This document shows, piece after piece, positions 33,845 through 47,319 of a stretch of 64,000 bases of DNA. A program made the position numbers and the translations under genes. A model generated the notes under the pieces. The model saw nothing but the letters and a program-made list of their open reading frames with translations, did no database searches and was not told the origin of the DNA. Position 1 is the stretch's first letter. Each line of letters starts with the position of its first letter. Source of the DNA: Oxyruncus cristatus (taxonomy: Eukaryota > Chordata > Aves > Passeriformes > Cotingidae); the NCBI GenBank assembly GCA_013399855.1, contig VXAY01001269.1, forward strand, positions 62,001 to 126,000, written 5' to 3'.

Positions 33845-36800
33845 GTAGCTGGTATCACAAAACACAAAGTATCTCTGACCAACAGGAATATATCTATATA
33901 GAATCTTTTTTTTTTTTTCCTAACCCAGCATCTGTGCTGTTGCACATCCCTGTGTCTGCAAAGCTTGATTGTGACAGATGCAAAATATTTGTATGTATTT
34001 TAAGAGTGATAGGCAGAGGACTGTCACTTTTAAAGTTCTTGGTGGTAAAAGAATGTTTAAACACAGAGACATGAAAGGGAGGGTTGATCCTCACATTTAT
34101 GCACTCGCCAGTAGGTCCCTCATTCATCCAAAAAAATGTCACTAGTGTCACTATTTGCAGGCTTGAGGAGCTAATTGATGCAGCTGCAGCTGAACTCAAT
34201 ATTTTTGCTGGCAAAATAATCTGACGTGATGTTGAATTAGAACTTGAAGGGGTTGCAGGTGGTCTGATGAGAGATGCAGCACAGACCAGGTTCACTCCAT
34301 GAGCACAAAAGCAGTCTCGTAACAAAATGGAGAGAGGCTGGACATTTTGGGCATCTGTGAGAGACTCAAACTCTGGGAAAGCCTGAGCGATTCCTGAGCT
34401 GGAGGGTTAGAAGGTGAACAGCTGGAATACTAACGCTCTGTAACTTAGTGATCTCACATTTAAAGGTATAATCCACCCCATTATCAACAGCCTGAATCAG
34501 AAAGTTCAAGTTTGCATTCACCTTTTACAACACTTGCTTCAAACTCTTGTCCATTTTAGTATCTCACGTGCTTTTTTTTCTCTTAGAGCATTTTAGGAAG
34601 TGAAAATTTCATACTCTGAAGCAACACCCAGTGATCCCTTGGATAGTTATAGCTCACCTAATTCAGGAGATTCATTTTCAAAATAATGTATTTTGTGCTT
34701 CCCTGTAGAGAATATTATTTAATCTCAATGTATGAAAGTAATGTTTCTTGTCAGCTGAAAATTTTTATACTTCAATTTTTATCTCCTCTTCCTTAACTAA
34801 AGCACCACCTATGGTGCAGGCAACAAAAACCACACAGCACCAACACAAACACCTATTATACTTGATTTACACCCCTTTTCCTCATCAAAATAATCTTCCT
34901 GCTCATAACATTTGATCATTTAGTGTAGAAACCAATATTAAAGCTGCATGGGTGAAACTTTTATCTATGCAGAATAAAGAAGAAATATTATCTTGTGGGC
35001 TGGAAAAATTAATCATATAGGGAGACAATTTAATGGCCAACAATATGTGTTCTAAATATAGCAGCTCTACCAGAAAGTGCAAAAAAGAAATAGGACATTT
35101 TCTTGCCATGAAACACTGCCTTGTCAGTTATTTTCTTTCATTACTGCACACACATATAACAAAATGAGAATAAAGAGACATTGAATATAGATAACATATT
35201 TATCAAGAGAGCACCTAAGTGACAGAAAGTAATTGAGATGGACACTCTTCAGGTTGAGGAGGAAGGAATAATGACAAACAGTTTTACTGTACTGAGCTGA
35301 CGTAGAGAAAGTTTTTTTATATTGAAGCTATTAACGGTTTAATTGGCCAGGAGAAACTATTGATTGGAATGATGGTCAAGTGGATTCAGCGGGTAAAATT
35401 CTGTGGTAATATAGAATATGCATGATTGTGTACAGCAACATAAAGGAACTACTGGAAAGATACCGACATTGCCCCATTAATCATCCACACATCCACATGC
35501 TTTTTGTTTGCACTTAATTTTAGAAATACACTTGACAACTATTGTTTCATTGATTTTGGAAACTTATTCCAGTTCTTAATTATTACATCTGTTCTCTGGA
35601 AAAGTATAACTCTTCATCATACACTGTCTTCTCTGAAGACAGAGACAAAAAAAAAAGGAAAAAAAAAATCATCAGTGAGAATTCATTTCCAAAATCTCAA
35701 AATTTCTATTCACTGCTCCCCAGAAGCCACAGTGAATCACACCCAGTTGTGTTTTCTAAAGTTAAATTTCCACAGAGCCAGTGTATTATTTAACATCATA
35801 AAAATTTGAGGATCCGTTTCTGACAAAATTCTCTGTATTACTCAAAAATCAAAATTCCCAGTTCTACATTTTTTAGCTCTCATTTCTGAACCAACTTATT
35901 CCTGAAATACTGTTTTTTAAAAAATTTGGAGGAAAACTGAAGCATATCCCTCGAAGCTGACTAAGAAAACAGCCCCTCTACATTCATCTGATGAACAGAG
36001 AACATTGCTGCAGCATGGTCTTGAAAAAATGGCAATAAAAACGAAGTACAATTTACACAGAGGCTGACTATAAGTAAACTGCAACCAGTTTGTCATACTT
36101 TTGAAAGAAAAAATAATTCATTAAAAGGCTACAAATCCCATGTGAACAGACTTCATATATATAGGAATTATAATGAGGTAAATAAAAGTCTCTATGAATT
36201 CTAGATATGGAAGTATTTACATTAAGGAGGTTACTCATGGTAAAACACCCATGAGAACACAAGGGATAAAGCAGATGCTGGATGCCAGAACTGACTCCTG
36301 GAAGGAACTCAGAACTATTAAAAATTCCATATTTAGTTTAGAAAAGACCCACTCAGACGATGTCTAGGAAGAGGACTTTGCATATTTTTCATGTAAATCG
36401 ATGCAGGTAAACTAATTTGTTTTTATGCCTGTGATACCTTATCATCACTAAATAGCTTTAGCACAAAATAGAGGGGTTTTTTAGCTCCCATTCCTTCCCA
36501 TGTAATAGAGGAAAAACTGCTGTGCAGCTGTAAGACAGTGCCTATATATTTAAGATGCTACAGAAATCCCACACTCATTCATGCCATCATTCACAGGGAG
36601 AGAGAGTGCACTGGTGACAACATGCTTGATAACTGGCTGAGTTGTTAACTGTAATAAAATTGTTTGGAACAGAGAGGCCTGATGTTTTTATTAAGCTAGT
36701 TCTTACAAAACCATTACTGCAGAAGAGCTGTGAAAGTCCTATTTTTTTTTCCGCAAATTATGACACTCCTGAGTGTGGAAACACTGAAATATAGAACAGT

Positions 36801-37188
36801 AAAAGAGTAAAAGAGTATCTGTTATTGAAAGAAATTATTTATGAGTATAAATAACTGTGTGTGTGTATATACATGCACATGTTCTGCACACATAGACAAA
36901 TACACTGAATTATTTTCACATGTGGCATACATGGCTACCAGCTATAGCTCCAAAATTCTGAGGTTTGTGTTGTTCTCTCTCCTCTAGGACTGGTTCACAC
37001 AGAGGGAGTAACCACTCTCTTAGCTGCCCAAATGGGAGCAGAAATCCACAGGATTCTGCAAAGAGATTCCCTGGGAGAGAGCTTGAAGTATTAAATATTT
37101 TGAAAATAAGATATGAAAAGCAATGTAATTAGATGTAATTCAATATAATTCAAACCTATTGAAAATGAAAAAAAATAGTAAAATGTTT
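33845..37188. other. Unique non-coding DNA, no gene recognised
   Basis: AT-rich unique sequence. The 143-codon minus-strand frame at 33894-34325 has no domain I recognise and borders a T-run, so I read it as chance. Short TGTAATT repeats lie next to the LTR at about 37124-37150. No exon or RNA gene is recognised. Confidence 0.6.
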
Positions 37189-37189
37189 A

Positions 37190-37194
37190 GTAAT
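37190..37194. repeat. Left target-site duplication GTAAT of the second LTR
   Basis: GTAAT precedes the LTR, and GTAAC follows it at 38349-38353. Four of five bases match, consistent with a 5-bp duplication that has gained one substitution. Confidence 0.7.
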
Positions 37195-37267
37195 TGTCAT
37201 GGTTTAGCCCATTCCCCCAGTATTGGGGTAGAAAATGGTTAACTCCAGGTGAAATTCCGGCCAAGTA

Positions 37268-37292
37268 GCCAATCAAAGACTTTTGTGACGTC
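37268..37292 (+). promoter_or_regulatory. CCAAT box and CRE-like motif of the short LTR copy
   Basis: GCCAATCA at 37268 and TGACGTC at 37286-37292 are followed by an AT-rich ATAAAATAA word that could serve as the TATA element. Position and order are conserved with the 20.3-kb copy. Confidence 0.55.
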
Positions 37293-38230
37293 TCTACGAA
37301 TGACATAAAATAACACAGAAAAAAAACGTGTTGTGCAGAAGAAATTAGGAGTTAACGTGGCGGCACAGCACGGCCTGGCTGGGCCTGGGGCGTGCGGGCC
37401 CTCCTGGGGCCTGGCCCGGGCCAGGGAGGGCAGGGATGGCTTGAAGCCAAAACTAAATCACCTGGAAGCCACATTCAACAAACTGCAGAAGAATTACTGC
37501 CACAAAATGATAAAGAAACTGGTGAACTCTCCATTGAGGGACCAAGCCCCTCATGACCTCGGGCCTTAGTTTGAGAGCTGAGCCTTACACTAAGCCCCCA
37601 ATACCGCGGGGCCCAGCGTAATTTCGGACCGGGTGTGATGGCAGGATGGCCCCTTTCACTGCAAATGGCGGGGGCAGGGGTGAATTAGAGTCACCGACCG
37701 CGGCCGAGAGCCAAGACTAAGCGTTTGGCCAAAAGCAGAAAGTCAGAAGAATTCCAGAGAGCGAGAGAAGAAACTACTTGGAGCAGCAGAGCACAGCACC
37801 GGAGAGCATTCTTGGGTATGGACTGAGTCAAAAAACCCAGAACCCCTGTGACCCGGGGAGAGGTGGTGACTCTTAGGAAACCCCCTGAAACTCCTCGTGG
37901 AAGGAACCTCCACGGAGCCCTATACTCCGTGGTGACGACATGGTGATACGAGTGTTCCCTCCAAGCCCATGGTAAACCCTCAGTAGCCACAGACAAGCGC
38001 CTGGAAGTGGGAGGCAACTCCCTGCATTCCGATAGAGAGAGAGAGAGATTTTCGATCTGCAGTGATTTGGAACTGTTACCTTAAAGACTTTTCCTTCTCC
38101 TTCTTCCTCTAGACTGTTTTTGAAGAAAGGAAGGAGGGGTGGTATTTGTAAATATATAAGTTTGTTATTATAAGAAAACTAGTTCAAGTTGTTGTGTATA
38201 TAAGTATTCCCTTAGTTCTTATCATGTAGC

Positions 38231-38236
38231 AATAAA
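38231..38236 (+). terminator. AATAAA polyadenylation signal of the short LTR copy
   Basis: AATAAA in the same GTAGCAATAAAT context as in the long copy, near the right end of the element. Confidence 0.6.
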
Positions 38237-38354
38237 TTTTAATATTAATCCCCACATCAAGTCTCTTTTGTCTGTATAAAACTTCTCTCATCTCATAGCA
38301 ATTGTGTAAAAGAGTTTGAAAATATTAGACTGGAATAAACCCATGACAGTAACT

Positions 38355-40075
38355 CTTCCTGTCATTTCTAAGGGAGCCAATGTCCTTCATGCTAAAGGAA
38401 TTGCAATGGGAAGGTGATAGTGAGTGCTGGAAAAGAACCAAGTTTGCTGCACCTGCTGAAATCCCTGCTTCATCTTGCACAAATGATTATTTTTTCTCGT
38501 AGTCTTCAGGTGCTGAATTTCTGTAATCTAATGAGAAAAGACTCTGAGCTACTCATTTTCAACTGGACAGAGTAGGAGTTGCTCTTCCAATACATGATGT
38601 GTTATCCTGAGTAAAGTTCTAAGCAACAATGAATAAATTCATTGCACTGATGACTTCTTTTCCATGATTATTCGAATTACTGCTTGAAGATTCTAGAACT
38701 TGGAGTAACTCCTTAAAAAATGCCAGGATGAAAAGGTAGGGAGAAAATCTATCATTCAGTTGGCACAGCAGAGCCTAAAGATTATCCTGGAGGGCTGATA
38801 TTACCTGTATGCAGAACACTGAGGGGAGAGCAAAATACTGCCACCTATCAAGCAGCTTTAGCCCAGAGTTAACAGGAAGCTAAAACAGTATGGACTTACT
38901 ATTAAAGACTGTAAGAAAATGAATGCTCTGTCAAGCTAAGATACATCACAGAGCAGTCAAATACTGACATTTTTAATTTGTTCAGTCCCCAGTATAGTTA
39001 TTTAATAATGTTCTTCTACAATAATACGTATGTGAGTAAGTGGAAATATGGGCAGATGGATGATTAGAGCTGCATTAGGTGCAGTGATCTGTTACACTGA
39101 GCATTACCTTAATTCAGCAGCACAACTGGCATCAACTGACTTTCGTGAATGGAGGAAACTACCTCACGAAGAGCATTTTGTGGAAAGATAATATTCTTAA
39201 GAAAGCATAACTCTGTAATGACACAAACTACCTCACCATCACAGTGAATTTGCTGTGTTACTTGTGTATACAGCCCAATTCAAACTTACATTTAGTCTTT
39301 AAGATGAGCTTTTTGGAAGCAGATACTTTTATATTTGCGTACCTACATAGCTGCAGGCAACTCCAAACCAAAGTGTGCTTCCAAAAATGAAATTAATATG
39401 GTTAGATCCCTAATCAAAGCAATGAGGTCTCCACCTGTACAGCTCCATCAAGCTGGAAACCACACTAGTGAGATCTCTTGGGACTGTTAATTTAGGGCAG
39501 AGGTAAAAGAAGCATTAGCCCTCTTTTGTTTAGATACAAATTTTCTGAAAGGAGCTTGATTTAGCAAAGTCCCTGAAGAGAGGAAGCTGTGCCTAATATT
39601 GTAGATGCTAATTAGAGTCAAGGCTCAGAAAAAGATACAACTTTGCTGAGTGTGATACACAGGAGAAAATATGAAATATCTACTCTTCCAAAGCCCCAAC
39701 AAAATTAGGTATTTTGCTAACATGGCAACATGCTCTGTCTTCCAGGTGGACCTTGCACAAAGTTGTAATGAGGACAGATCAGCCATCCCCATCTTTTCCA
39801 ATTTTCATCTTCTAGATCAGACTAAGTATTCCATGAGCCTGTAGATATCCCAGATACAGATTTAACTCAGGTTTCAGGCCACTGACATGTTTTCAACAGA
39901 AAAGGCACAAGTTCCACAAAACTTTACTTGACTCAGGTGACTCAGGTTGCACTCCTGAGTATATGAATTTTCTTGTCATTTTTTCTGGTAATTTCTGCAA
40001 GTGCCAAAGTGAAAGGCAATGTCTACATTCCAGGGCAGTTCATTCTTGCCATCCTCTGCTTCCATCTGTCTTATA
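38355..40075. other. Unique non-coding DNA, no gene recognised
   Basis: AT-rich unique sequence. No exon, RNA gene or repeat family is recognised. Confidence 0.6.
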
Positions 40076-40079
40076 GCTA

Positions 40080-40109
40080 CAAAAAAAAAACAAACAAACA
40101 AAAAAACAC
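40080..40109 (+). repeat. Short A/C-rich tract
   Basis: A 30-bp run of A with regular C interruptions (CAAACAAACAAAAAAACACC), the smallest of three plus-strand A/C tracts in the window (others at 14.6 and 55.3 kb). Confidence 0.85.
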
Positions 40110-40545
40110 CTTAATGTCTAAAATTAAGATCCGACGTTCCAGTGTTGGCATTTTGACAGAAACAACCACTCCTCAGACTTGCTTTATTGAGCACTGGCAT
40201 GGAAATTTATAGAAATCAGAGTCTGAAGAGTTTCCATTTTGCCTTGAATGTTGGAATTCTGGGTCAGACACTATTTCCCAGGCTGCACCAACATTGCCTG
40301 TCTTCCTGTTGAGTGGTGGAAGGACATGAGAAGCCTGATCCAGAGAGTAAGATGGATTCATGAAGTACCAAAAAACATATCCCACCAGGCATTAAAAAAT
40401 CAACAGGTTTTTGGACACAAGCCATACAATGTTCATACCGTTAGGCAAAATATTTAACTTTTCCCATGGGAAATGCAGATCTCTCTTCCAAAAGAGTTTT
40501 GTTTTGTTTTAAAAAATAAGGTGTTAGTCAATATCTCTCTGTTAA

Positions 40546-40622
40546 AAGATAAAAATGATTGAAAGATAAATGATTAAAAAGATAAATCATTAAAAATGAT
40601 TTAAAGATAAAAATGATTGAAA
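40546..40622. repeat. Imperfect tandem repeat of AAAGATAAA(AA)TGATT
   Basis: Four to five degenerate units containing AAAGATAAA and ATGATT words follow one another over about 77 bp. The first and last units are nearly identical (AAAGATAAAAATGATTGAAA) and the middle ones vary in A-run length. Slippage in AT-rich DNA is the simplest explanation. Confidence 0.85.
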
Positions 40623-40624
40623 CT

Positions 40625-43600
40625 ACTTTGGCAATTGGTAAATATGAATGATGTTTCTTTTAAAACTCTTTTAGAGTTTTCATCATTCAGATTACATGTC
40701 CAAGTCTGTTACAAAAAGTCAACTAGATGATTAGGAGCTTATATTAAACTCCAATACCTTACTTGTGGTTGGTGCTCAATTCTCCTTTATAATGTCTTCA
40801 TTAAAATGACAAATTTCTAATTAAAAAGAAAAAGGGTGGAGGAAAACCTCTTGTTTTTCTGTTTTGTTTTCATTGGGTTAAGGTCCACAGAAAAGTAATT
40901 TAAAAATTATATTAAAAAAAAAAAATGAAGACAAGTCATTTGGGAAGTCTGCAGAAACAAATATTAAATCTTCATTATAGTCAGCATCTATCTATAATGC
41001 TGCTACCTCTTTTGAGATCACATGCAGAGTCATTTCTGAGGAGAAAAGACAATGAAGAAAGAACCGAGTCTTGCCAGTACCACCCAAGGAGTCTTTCCAC
41101 TGTGCCTTTTGCAACTGGACTTGTCTATCTCACATTGGCCTTTTTAGCCACCAACGTGCTTGTAGCAAGCGTGGGTAGAGTCCTTCTCTAATCTTCGTTC
41201 GCGAAGCCTGGCCATGATGATGAAAGTCAGCATATCAGCTACAGAATGATTTTAAAGTACAGAAAAAAATATCTAGCATAAATTGTATGATAAAATAACA
41301 CAAGCTCAGAACAACCACAGAAAGAAAAGTCAAGGTGATCAGTCTCACTCCTCACAGCAAGCTGGAATATGCTGAGAAATTAACTTTAAAAATGAGTCCA
41401 CAGGACTTTTCATGCCTACAAAGATGCATTTTTAAAAATTATATCTGGACAAAACCTATACTATTGGAGGCATTTGATCCATCTCTGGTGTTCCTTTTCT
41501 ATTAAAGATTTATTGCCTGCAAAATATTTCATAAGCAGACAGAGAAAAAAAAAGAGCTGTGTCAAATTTAATACTAAGGAACATATTCAGAATTATTCTT
41601 CTCTTCATAAAAGTTAGTGTGCCTTTTAAAACCATCTTTTCTCTGTTTTTCAATATTTTCTAGCTTCTGCCCACATCTGCAACAAATTTGGCACATAATG
41701 TTCACAGCTTTGTATAAGACTCAAGTGCCTTGTATTCACACTGATGGAGGATATGATTGTGTACAGATGCTTATTTTCATTTTCCAGCTAATTTTTCCTT
41801 TCCTATGCAGACTTCTTTTGGCAGTGTTTAAGGTAGGAGAGGGGTTGAGAGGTGAAACAAACTGAAAAGGGTGGGGTCTTGGAAAGACTTACATAAAGCG
41901 TATGGGAAATAAAAGTTTGCAAAGACAGCAATTTACTGCTCAAAAAGCTTTTAAAATTGCCTAGTTCTATTTACATACCTGGGGAGCCTCTGTGTCAGGA
42001 ACCAAGACAGGATGCAGATCTGACAGAGCTTGGGTTTCACCATGTCCTAGTGCAGGGCCCTTCAGGTCCAAACCTTCCCGTCAATAAATAATTTTACTTT
42101 TGACTGTGCCTTTATTTTATCAATGGCATAACCAATTTATCAAATTCAAATGAGCATGTGCAGCTGGACAGAGCACCAGCCACACCAACAGCTGGGTGGG
42201 TTCAGGCAGGAACCAAAACCCACACCCTGGCACTTGGCAGCATCCCTGTGTCACAGCTCTGTGTCACACGGTAACTTGTGGAAATGCTGGAAGAATGAAT
42301 AATGTTATGAGTCTGGATTTAATGACAGAGATCTGATGCTAGCTGACAATTTTGGAGAGTACAGTGCTGGGAGCTGTGTTGTGTTTGCAGCCTTGGAACA
42401 ACTTGTCTCAGCCCTTCACAAAAGTGGCAGGAATTTTTCCACTCATCACTTTGGTTACAACAAGACCCTGAACAGAACAAATGGGAAATCCCAGAACTGT
42501 GATTCTCTTTCTGGGTCCTACCCAATATGAAAGTTTAGATTAATCATTCAAGCTCAAATTTCCACAGCTTCACTGTTCTGGAGCACCGTGAATTTAAATA
42601 TATTAGATCATATGAGGATCTCCAGAACTTCAGAAGTTCCTGGTGCTCTTAAAACCAAAGACTTAGTTAAAGGCAGTCCAAAATGAAACCCAAGTGGCTG
42701 AATACCAGGTAAAACTCCCCCACAAACTAGTTAGTCTTCTACAACACTGTCTAGATGTGTTCCATCTGCAAAAACAGCAGCTAAGTTCTATCTTGAGACA
42801 GGATTATTACCAGGCACTTATTCAGGCTGCAGATGAAAATGGCCATTCTTGCTTTAAACTTACAAAATTAGTGGTCCCAAGGAGAAAGGAGTCATATTGT
42901 GACATGCTCCACTTCCTCTTTCACAAACTTCCTTGCTTTCAGCATTCTTTTCCTTCTTACATTCTCAGGTTGGCTCTTTTCAACTTTCACAGAAAGCCAC
43001 TACCTAGTCAGAGCATGGAAAAAACTGATGTCACAGCCAGAGGCTTGAGGAAGTCTTGGAAATCCATCAGCACTACTCTATTTTTATTGGCTTTTTTTTT
43101 TTTAATGCACACAAACTACACATCTGGATGAAGCTTTCATCTCCATTATTAGGTCTCCACAGTTTCCTGTAAAGAAAAGAAATTCTTATTCAGGCCAGAA
43201 CTTGTCCAACAGAATTCAAACTCTTAAAAAAAATTCCAGCCAAGGTCAAGGAATACAAAGTGAGTCTGTGAAGGGAGGTTGCAAGTAAGTCAGTAGATCT
43301 GAAGGTGATGGATGACATCTATAGGTACCTGTCCTCTGGTTACTCTTGGAAGAATAAGTTTATATCACAGCTGTCAAAGATGAAGCCTTAGTTTAAGGAG
43401 TTCATGCTAATCAGGCTGTGACTGACATTCTCCTTGGGTCTCCTCCAGTCACTTAAGTAGAGAAACTCCACATGAATCTAAGACACCGAGGAATCACAGA
43501 TGAGGAGAAATTTCAACTGATCTATGTAGGGCTTGTTTGGTGATTTTTACTGACATTTGTTCTATAATAACTAATTTTGTGCTTATCATTTCACACTCGC

Positions 43601-46600
43601 ACATCACCCCTTCGCCACAGGCCTGTTAGACATGCCACTGCTTTTGCAGACAAGCGGAGACCCTGCAGGACCTCACAAAGATGTGCCGATATTCCTTGGG
43701 AACTATCAGCTCTCTATTGTGTCATTTCTTAAACCAGCAGATCTTTGCTCCTCTTTCTTCCTCCCAGCCTTATCCTGAACCCTGAATCTGCTCTGCAGGT
43801 TGGCAGGAGTTGAATGTGGAGTCTGTGGCTCCTGGAGCACAAACGAAATGTCCTCAGACCTTTCCCATCCTACAAGTAAAAACTTTTGAAATCATGAACT
43901 TTTTTTTCTAGACTCATTGACTGAATGTTCCTATTGACTATGTTTCTACAGCCAATAGATGTTGCTGGGAAGCCATGAGCTCAGTCTTATTGTGCTGCCC
44001 TGATCTAATCCAGATAACATTTCTATTTGCTCGTTGAGTTGGAATTACTTAAAGTTTTGTTTTCAGAGACGGTGGTTTGTGGGCTTTTTCTTCTTTTAAA
44101 TATGGATTTGGTCATCAAACCCCCCCCCACATTCTCACTGAATTAAATTACTTCTGATTTAGGAAGAAATGAACACACAAGGAAAGACACACATCTGGAA
44201 AATACAGGAAATGCAATTCAAGTGCTCTGAGTAGATGGTTCAAGTTACTTTTCCCAGGTAATTATTCTCTTGCTCCCCTTCAGCTAACTCACAGACATTT
44301 GCTAACTGCAACTTACAGAGTCAAGGGCTTTATCGTTCCAGCCTGTAAATAAGCATGCATACCTTCAATTTGCTGTGTATGCTAAGAAAGCATCTCTGGT
44401 TTCTTTACAGAGAAAGCAAAGGAAAGCAGCTTTTATCTCAATTGCCCGAAATTTATGTCCTCTGCTTGCTCTTTGTGCTTCTGGTCTTCTAAATTACATA
44501 GAGCTCAATCTGAACAATCTGTCTCCTAAGAGTAAGTTTTCAATCTTACATCTTTTCACAGCATTCTATTGCCTTTGATTCTCTGCATCCTTAAGAAATC
44601 TCACTAATCCATTATAAATTTCAGTTTGAATAGCTGTGCTACTGCAAAACCAGTTTGGACTCACGCATACCTTTGTCAGCCTCCAGTGTAAGTTGCTATT
44701 TTTCAGGTCCACTTTTGTACCAGTGAAAGTATCTGCATTCAGATTTTCCATCAGCCTCTGTATTTCCTGAAATCCTGTAGACTTGTAATATCTCACCACC
44801 TTACAGAGCTCCCAATCCCAAGACATGCATCAAGAAGTGATGCCTTAAGCCAGGCCAAAATATTTCAGCTCACTGTAAAAAATGTCAAGTAATTTGAAGG
44901 TAGGCCCAGAAATCAATCTGTATTCAAAAATAATTCAGCAGTTTGTGTGTGGCAGAGGCAAAATTTTGTGACGTTGAGCTTTGCTCTGCATCATGACCAG
45001 AACCCTGAGCCACAAATATATTCCGGAGCTTGCTTGTGTGAGTCTCAGTCTAGCCCCCTGCAAAGGAAGCTTGTCCTTGTTAAAATCCTTTGTTTCAGTC
45101 ACGGTTGTTCAGATATGGTGATAATGCAGGTGGGAATTTCTGCATTTGCTGGTTTAGCTTGCCCTAAGCCCCATGGCCACCAAGCACCAAGAGAAAATTA
45201 AGTCTTCCATTCCATCTTTGCTTCACTCACAAAAGTATCCCTAAATCTTCTCCTACAGCCTTCCTTTCCCAGAGAGTGGGGATCCCTTTCCCTTGCCAAC
45301 AGCCCTCCACCCCCTGCCTCTTGCTTGCCTATTCCTTTGCCATTTCCAGGCAGTTGGCTCAGAAATGCATCTGGCACTGTTCCCCTTTCTCCTCAGGACC
45401 AAGCTTAAGTGAGTTCCCTCCTTCCACAGAAAAGGATGAAGTTGCAGGAAATCAAGAAGGGATTTTCTCTCAGGCAGAGACCATCAGTCTCAGCATCTGC
45501 CCTTTTCAAAAGGAGCCACCCATAAGGCCAAAAAACCTAAGTCATCGGTCTTAGCAGTGCCTTCCCCAAGTGCCAGCCATGCTCACAGGAGTTTCACAAG
45601 CATAGGAAAAAGGCAGGGTAAGAATTCATTGAAGTCTCAAATCCTCATTTATCTGAAGTCTCAGTTTCTTTTTTTTTTGCTGGTTTCTAAATTTGAACTC
45701 TGTTCAATCACAACAAACAACGTGATCCTAAATAATTCAGTAGCAAAAGGCCACTGTTGAGAAGAATGAAGCTGTTTGAAAATAAGAACATACCTGCAGT
45801 TTCTTTCACATCTTATCTTTAAACCAATACCTGTATTAGCAGTGGCTGTACTTCATGAGCTTTTAACATTATCTCTTTTTTTTTTTTTTGGTGGCTTGAA
45901 GTTGCCACTAGTGTGGTAAAATCCCAAATTCAAACCAATGGTGAATATTCTTAGGATGTCATGGGTGTGGGTTTTCTCTAAACCTTTCTTTCAGGAACTC
46001 ACAAAACCCCAACACTTAAACATCTGCTGGTCCTGCAGTTCCACAAGGGAAGTACCAACGTTATGCCAACAAAAACATCACTGCTGGCCTAATCCACTCC
46101 ATCAAGAAACAGAAAGCTGTGCATCTAAAAGCATTCTGGATTTTCCTACTGTAAACAAGGGATAATCAATATATTTCAGCAGTATATGCATATGCAAATG
46201 TATATACATACCCACTAAAATATTCATAAGAAGATCAATTTCTGACTCACAACCTTTGGTTTAGCATTTGAAAATGCCAGAACACACTTAGTCTTCATTC
46301 TTAATATTTGGTAAACACCTTTGCTGATCCAGCTTGAACGTGTGTGTAAGAAGCTTGTCATTGAAGTTTTTGAAAATGCTGCCGGTAGTTGCTGCTATTT
46401 CAACACTGCCCCATGACTGTGTATAAATGGGAGCGTTTGAGAATTCTGAAAAATAAATGCAGAAGGGCCATAATAAAAAGAAAAATTTGACGTCAAATTT
46501 TGAGATTGAAATTTTATTACCTTTCTCAAAGTCAAATTTTATGGAATGTCTGTAAAAATAGCTGTGTTAAAAACTGATTGTGCTAGCCAGGACATTGCTG

Positions 46601-46990
46601 AATGAAGTGCTGTATTACTGGGGACTCAATTTGATCCAATTCATAGTCACACTGAGGCCAACACTTAAAGTTCCACTCACTTCACAGGGACTAGAGCTCA
46701 GCACACAGGCTTTGTTAAAGTGTCTGTGTAGATCCCTTAATATTTTTATACAAATATTTTTCCATAAATTAGTTTCAGTATTCAGTAGCAAGTGATATGA
46801 GTTGTATAAATGCAATTAACTGGGATTTTAAGACTGATCTTTTTATATCTGTTGTTGCAGTTTTACCTTTTCAACAAAGGTAAGATGTCAGGTTGATTTG
46901 ATCTGTCTTTACGTTTGTGTGCCTTTGTGCCCTTTTTTCCTTTTTTTTTTTTTCTTTTTAACTAACATCTGGAAATGAGCTGCAAAGGGC
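40625..46990. other. Unique non-coding DNA, no gene recognised
   Basis: The longest frame is a plus-strand one of 145 codons at 42694-43131, with no domain I know. A chance frame of about this length is expected once in 64 kb of such AT-rich DNA. No exon with convincing splice sites and no repeat family is recognised. Homopolymer runs (T near 45890 and 46940, C near 44121) are unremarkable. Confidence 0.6.
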
Positions 46991-47310
46991 GTTTTCCCCA
47001 CATGAAGCAGCAGAAATTTCTTTCTCAGCCAAAGAATTCCCAGCCACTGCTGATGGCACTTCACATGCTGTTGCTTAACCTATGAATCTCCCCAGGCGAG
47101 GACTAACTGATGCCAGCCCTGGAGAGGTGCATTTGCCATGCAATAGCTCCTCATTCCCGCTGTGACTTGCAATCAGCTGTATCCCCATATCCCATCAGGT
47201 ATATTTACCTGTAAACAACAAATTCGACCTGGAATTTTCCCACTCTAGCTTTTCATTAGCCGTCACAGCCTCCCTTTAATTGCATCTGCTTGAGGCACCA
47301 GTAGTGTCCA
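46990..47310. promoter_or_regulatory. Possible conserved non-coding element
   Basis: Balanced-composition unique sequence without a usable frame or recognisable repeat. It includes AT-core words such as TCATTAGC near 47256 and CTTTAATTG near 47273. I flag it by texture only (non-repetitive, not obviously AT-drifted). Conservation cannot be seen from one sequence. Confidence 0.18.
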
Positions 47311-47319
47311 TTTAAAATG

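Larger units (their letters stand above)
37195..38348 (+). mobile_element. Solo-LTR-like element, short copy (same family as 20.3 kb)
   Basis: This 1154-bp element starts TGTCATGGTTTAGCCCATTC and ends ACCCATGACA, giving perfect 8-bp inverted ends TGTCATGG/CCATGACA. It shares the CCAAT, TGACGTC and AATAAA (38231-38236) landmarks with the 20.3-kb copy, in the same order and orientation. It also shares long blocks through the GC-rich interior, for example GACCGGGTGTGATGGC near 37627 and 21069, and CAGAAAGTCAGAAGAATTCC near 37735 and 21157. It lacks several hundred bases that the other copy has in the left interior (roughly 20510-20840), replaced by a short GC-rich segment (about 37360-37420). 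It has an insertion with no clear counterpart near 37940-37970. No internal viral genes are present. I read it as a solo LTR, older than or a different subfamily from the other copy. Confidence 0.85.

Noticed and set aside
20304..38348. The two LTRs as ends of one 18-kb provirus
   Set aside because: Each has its own, different 5-bp target duplication, the LTRs differ in length and structure, and the DNA between them has no retroviral genes.
42694..43131. 145-codon plus-strand frame
   Set aside because: No domain or coding-like codon use. A rough estimate from stop-codon frequency gives about one such frame by chance in 64 kb.
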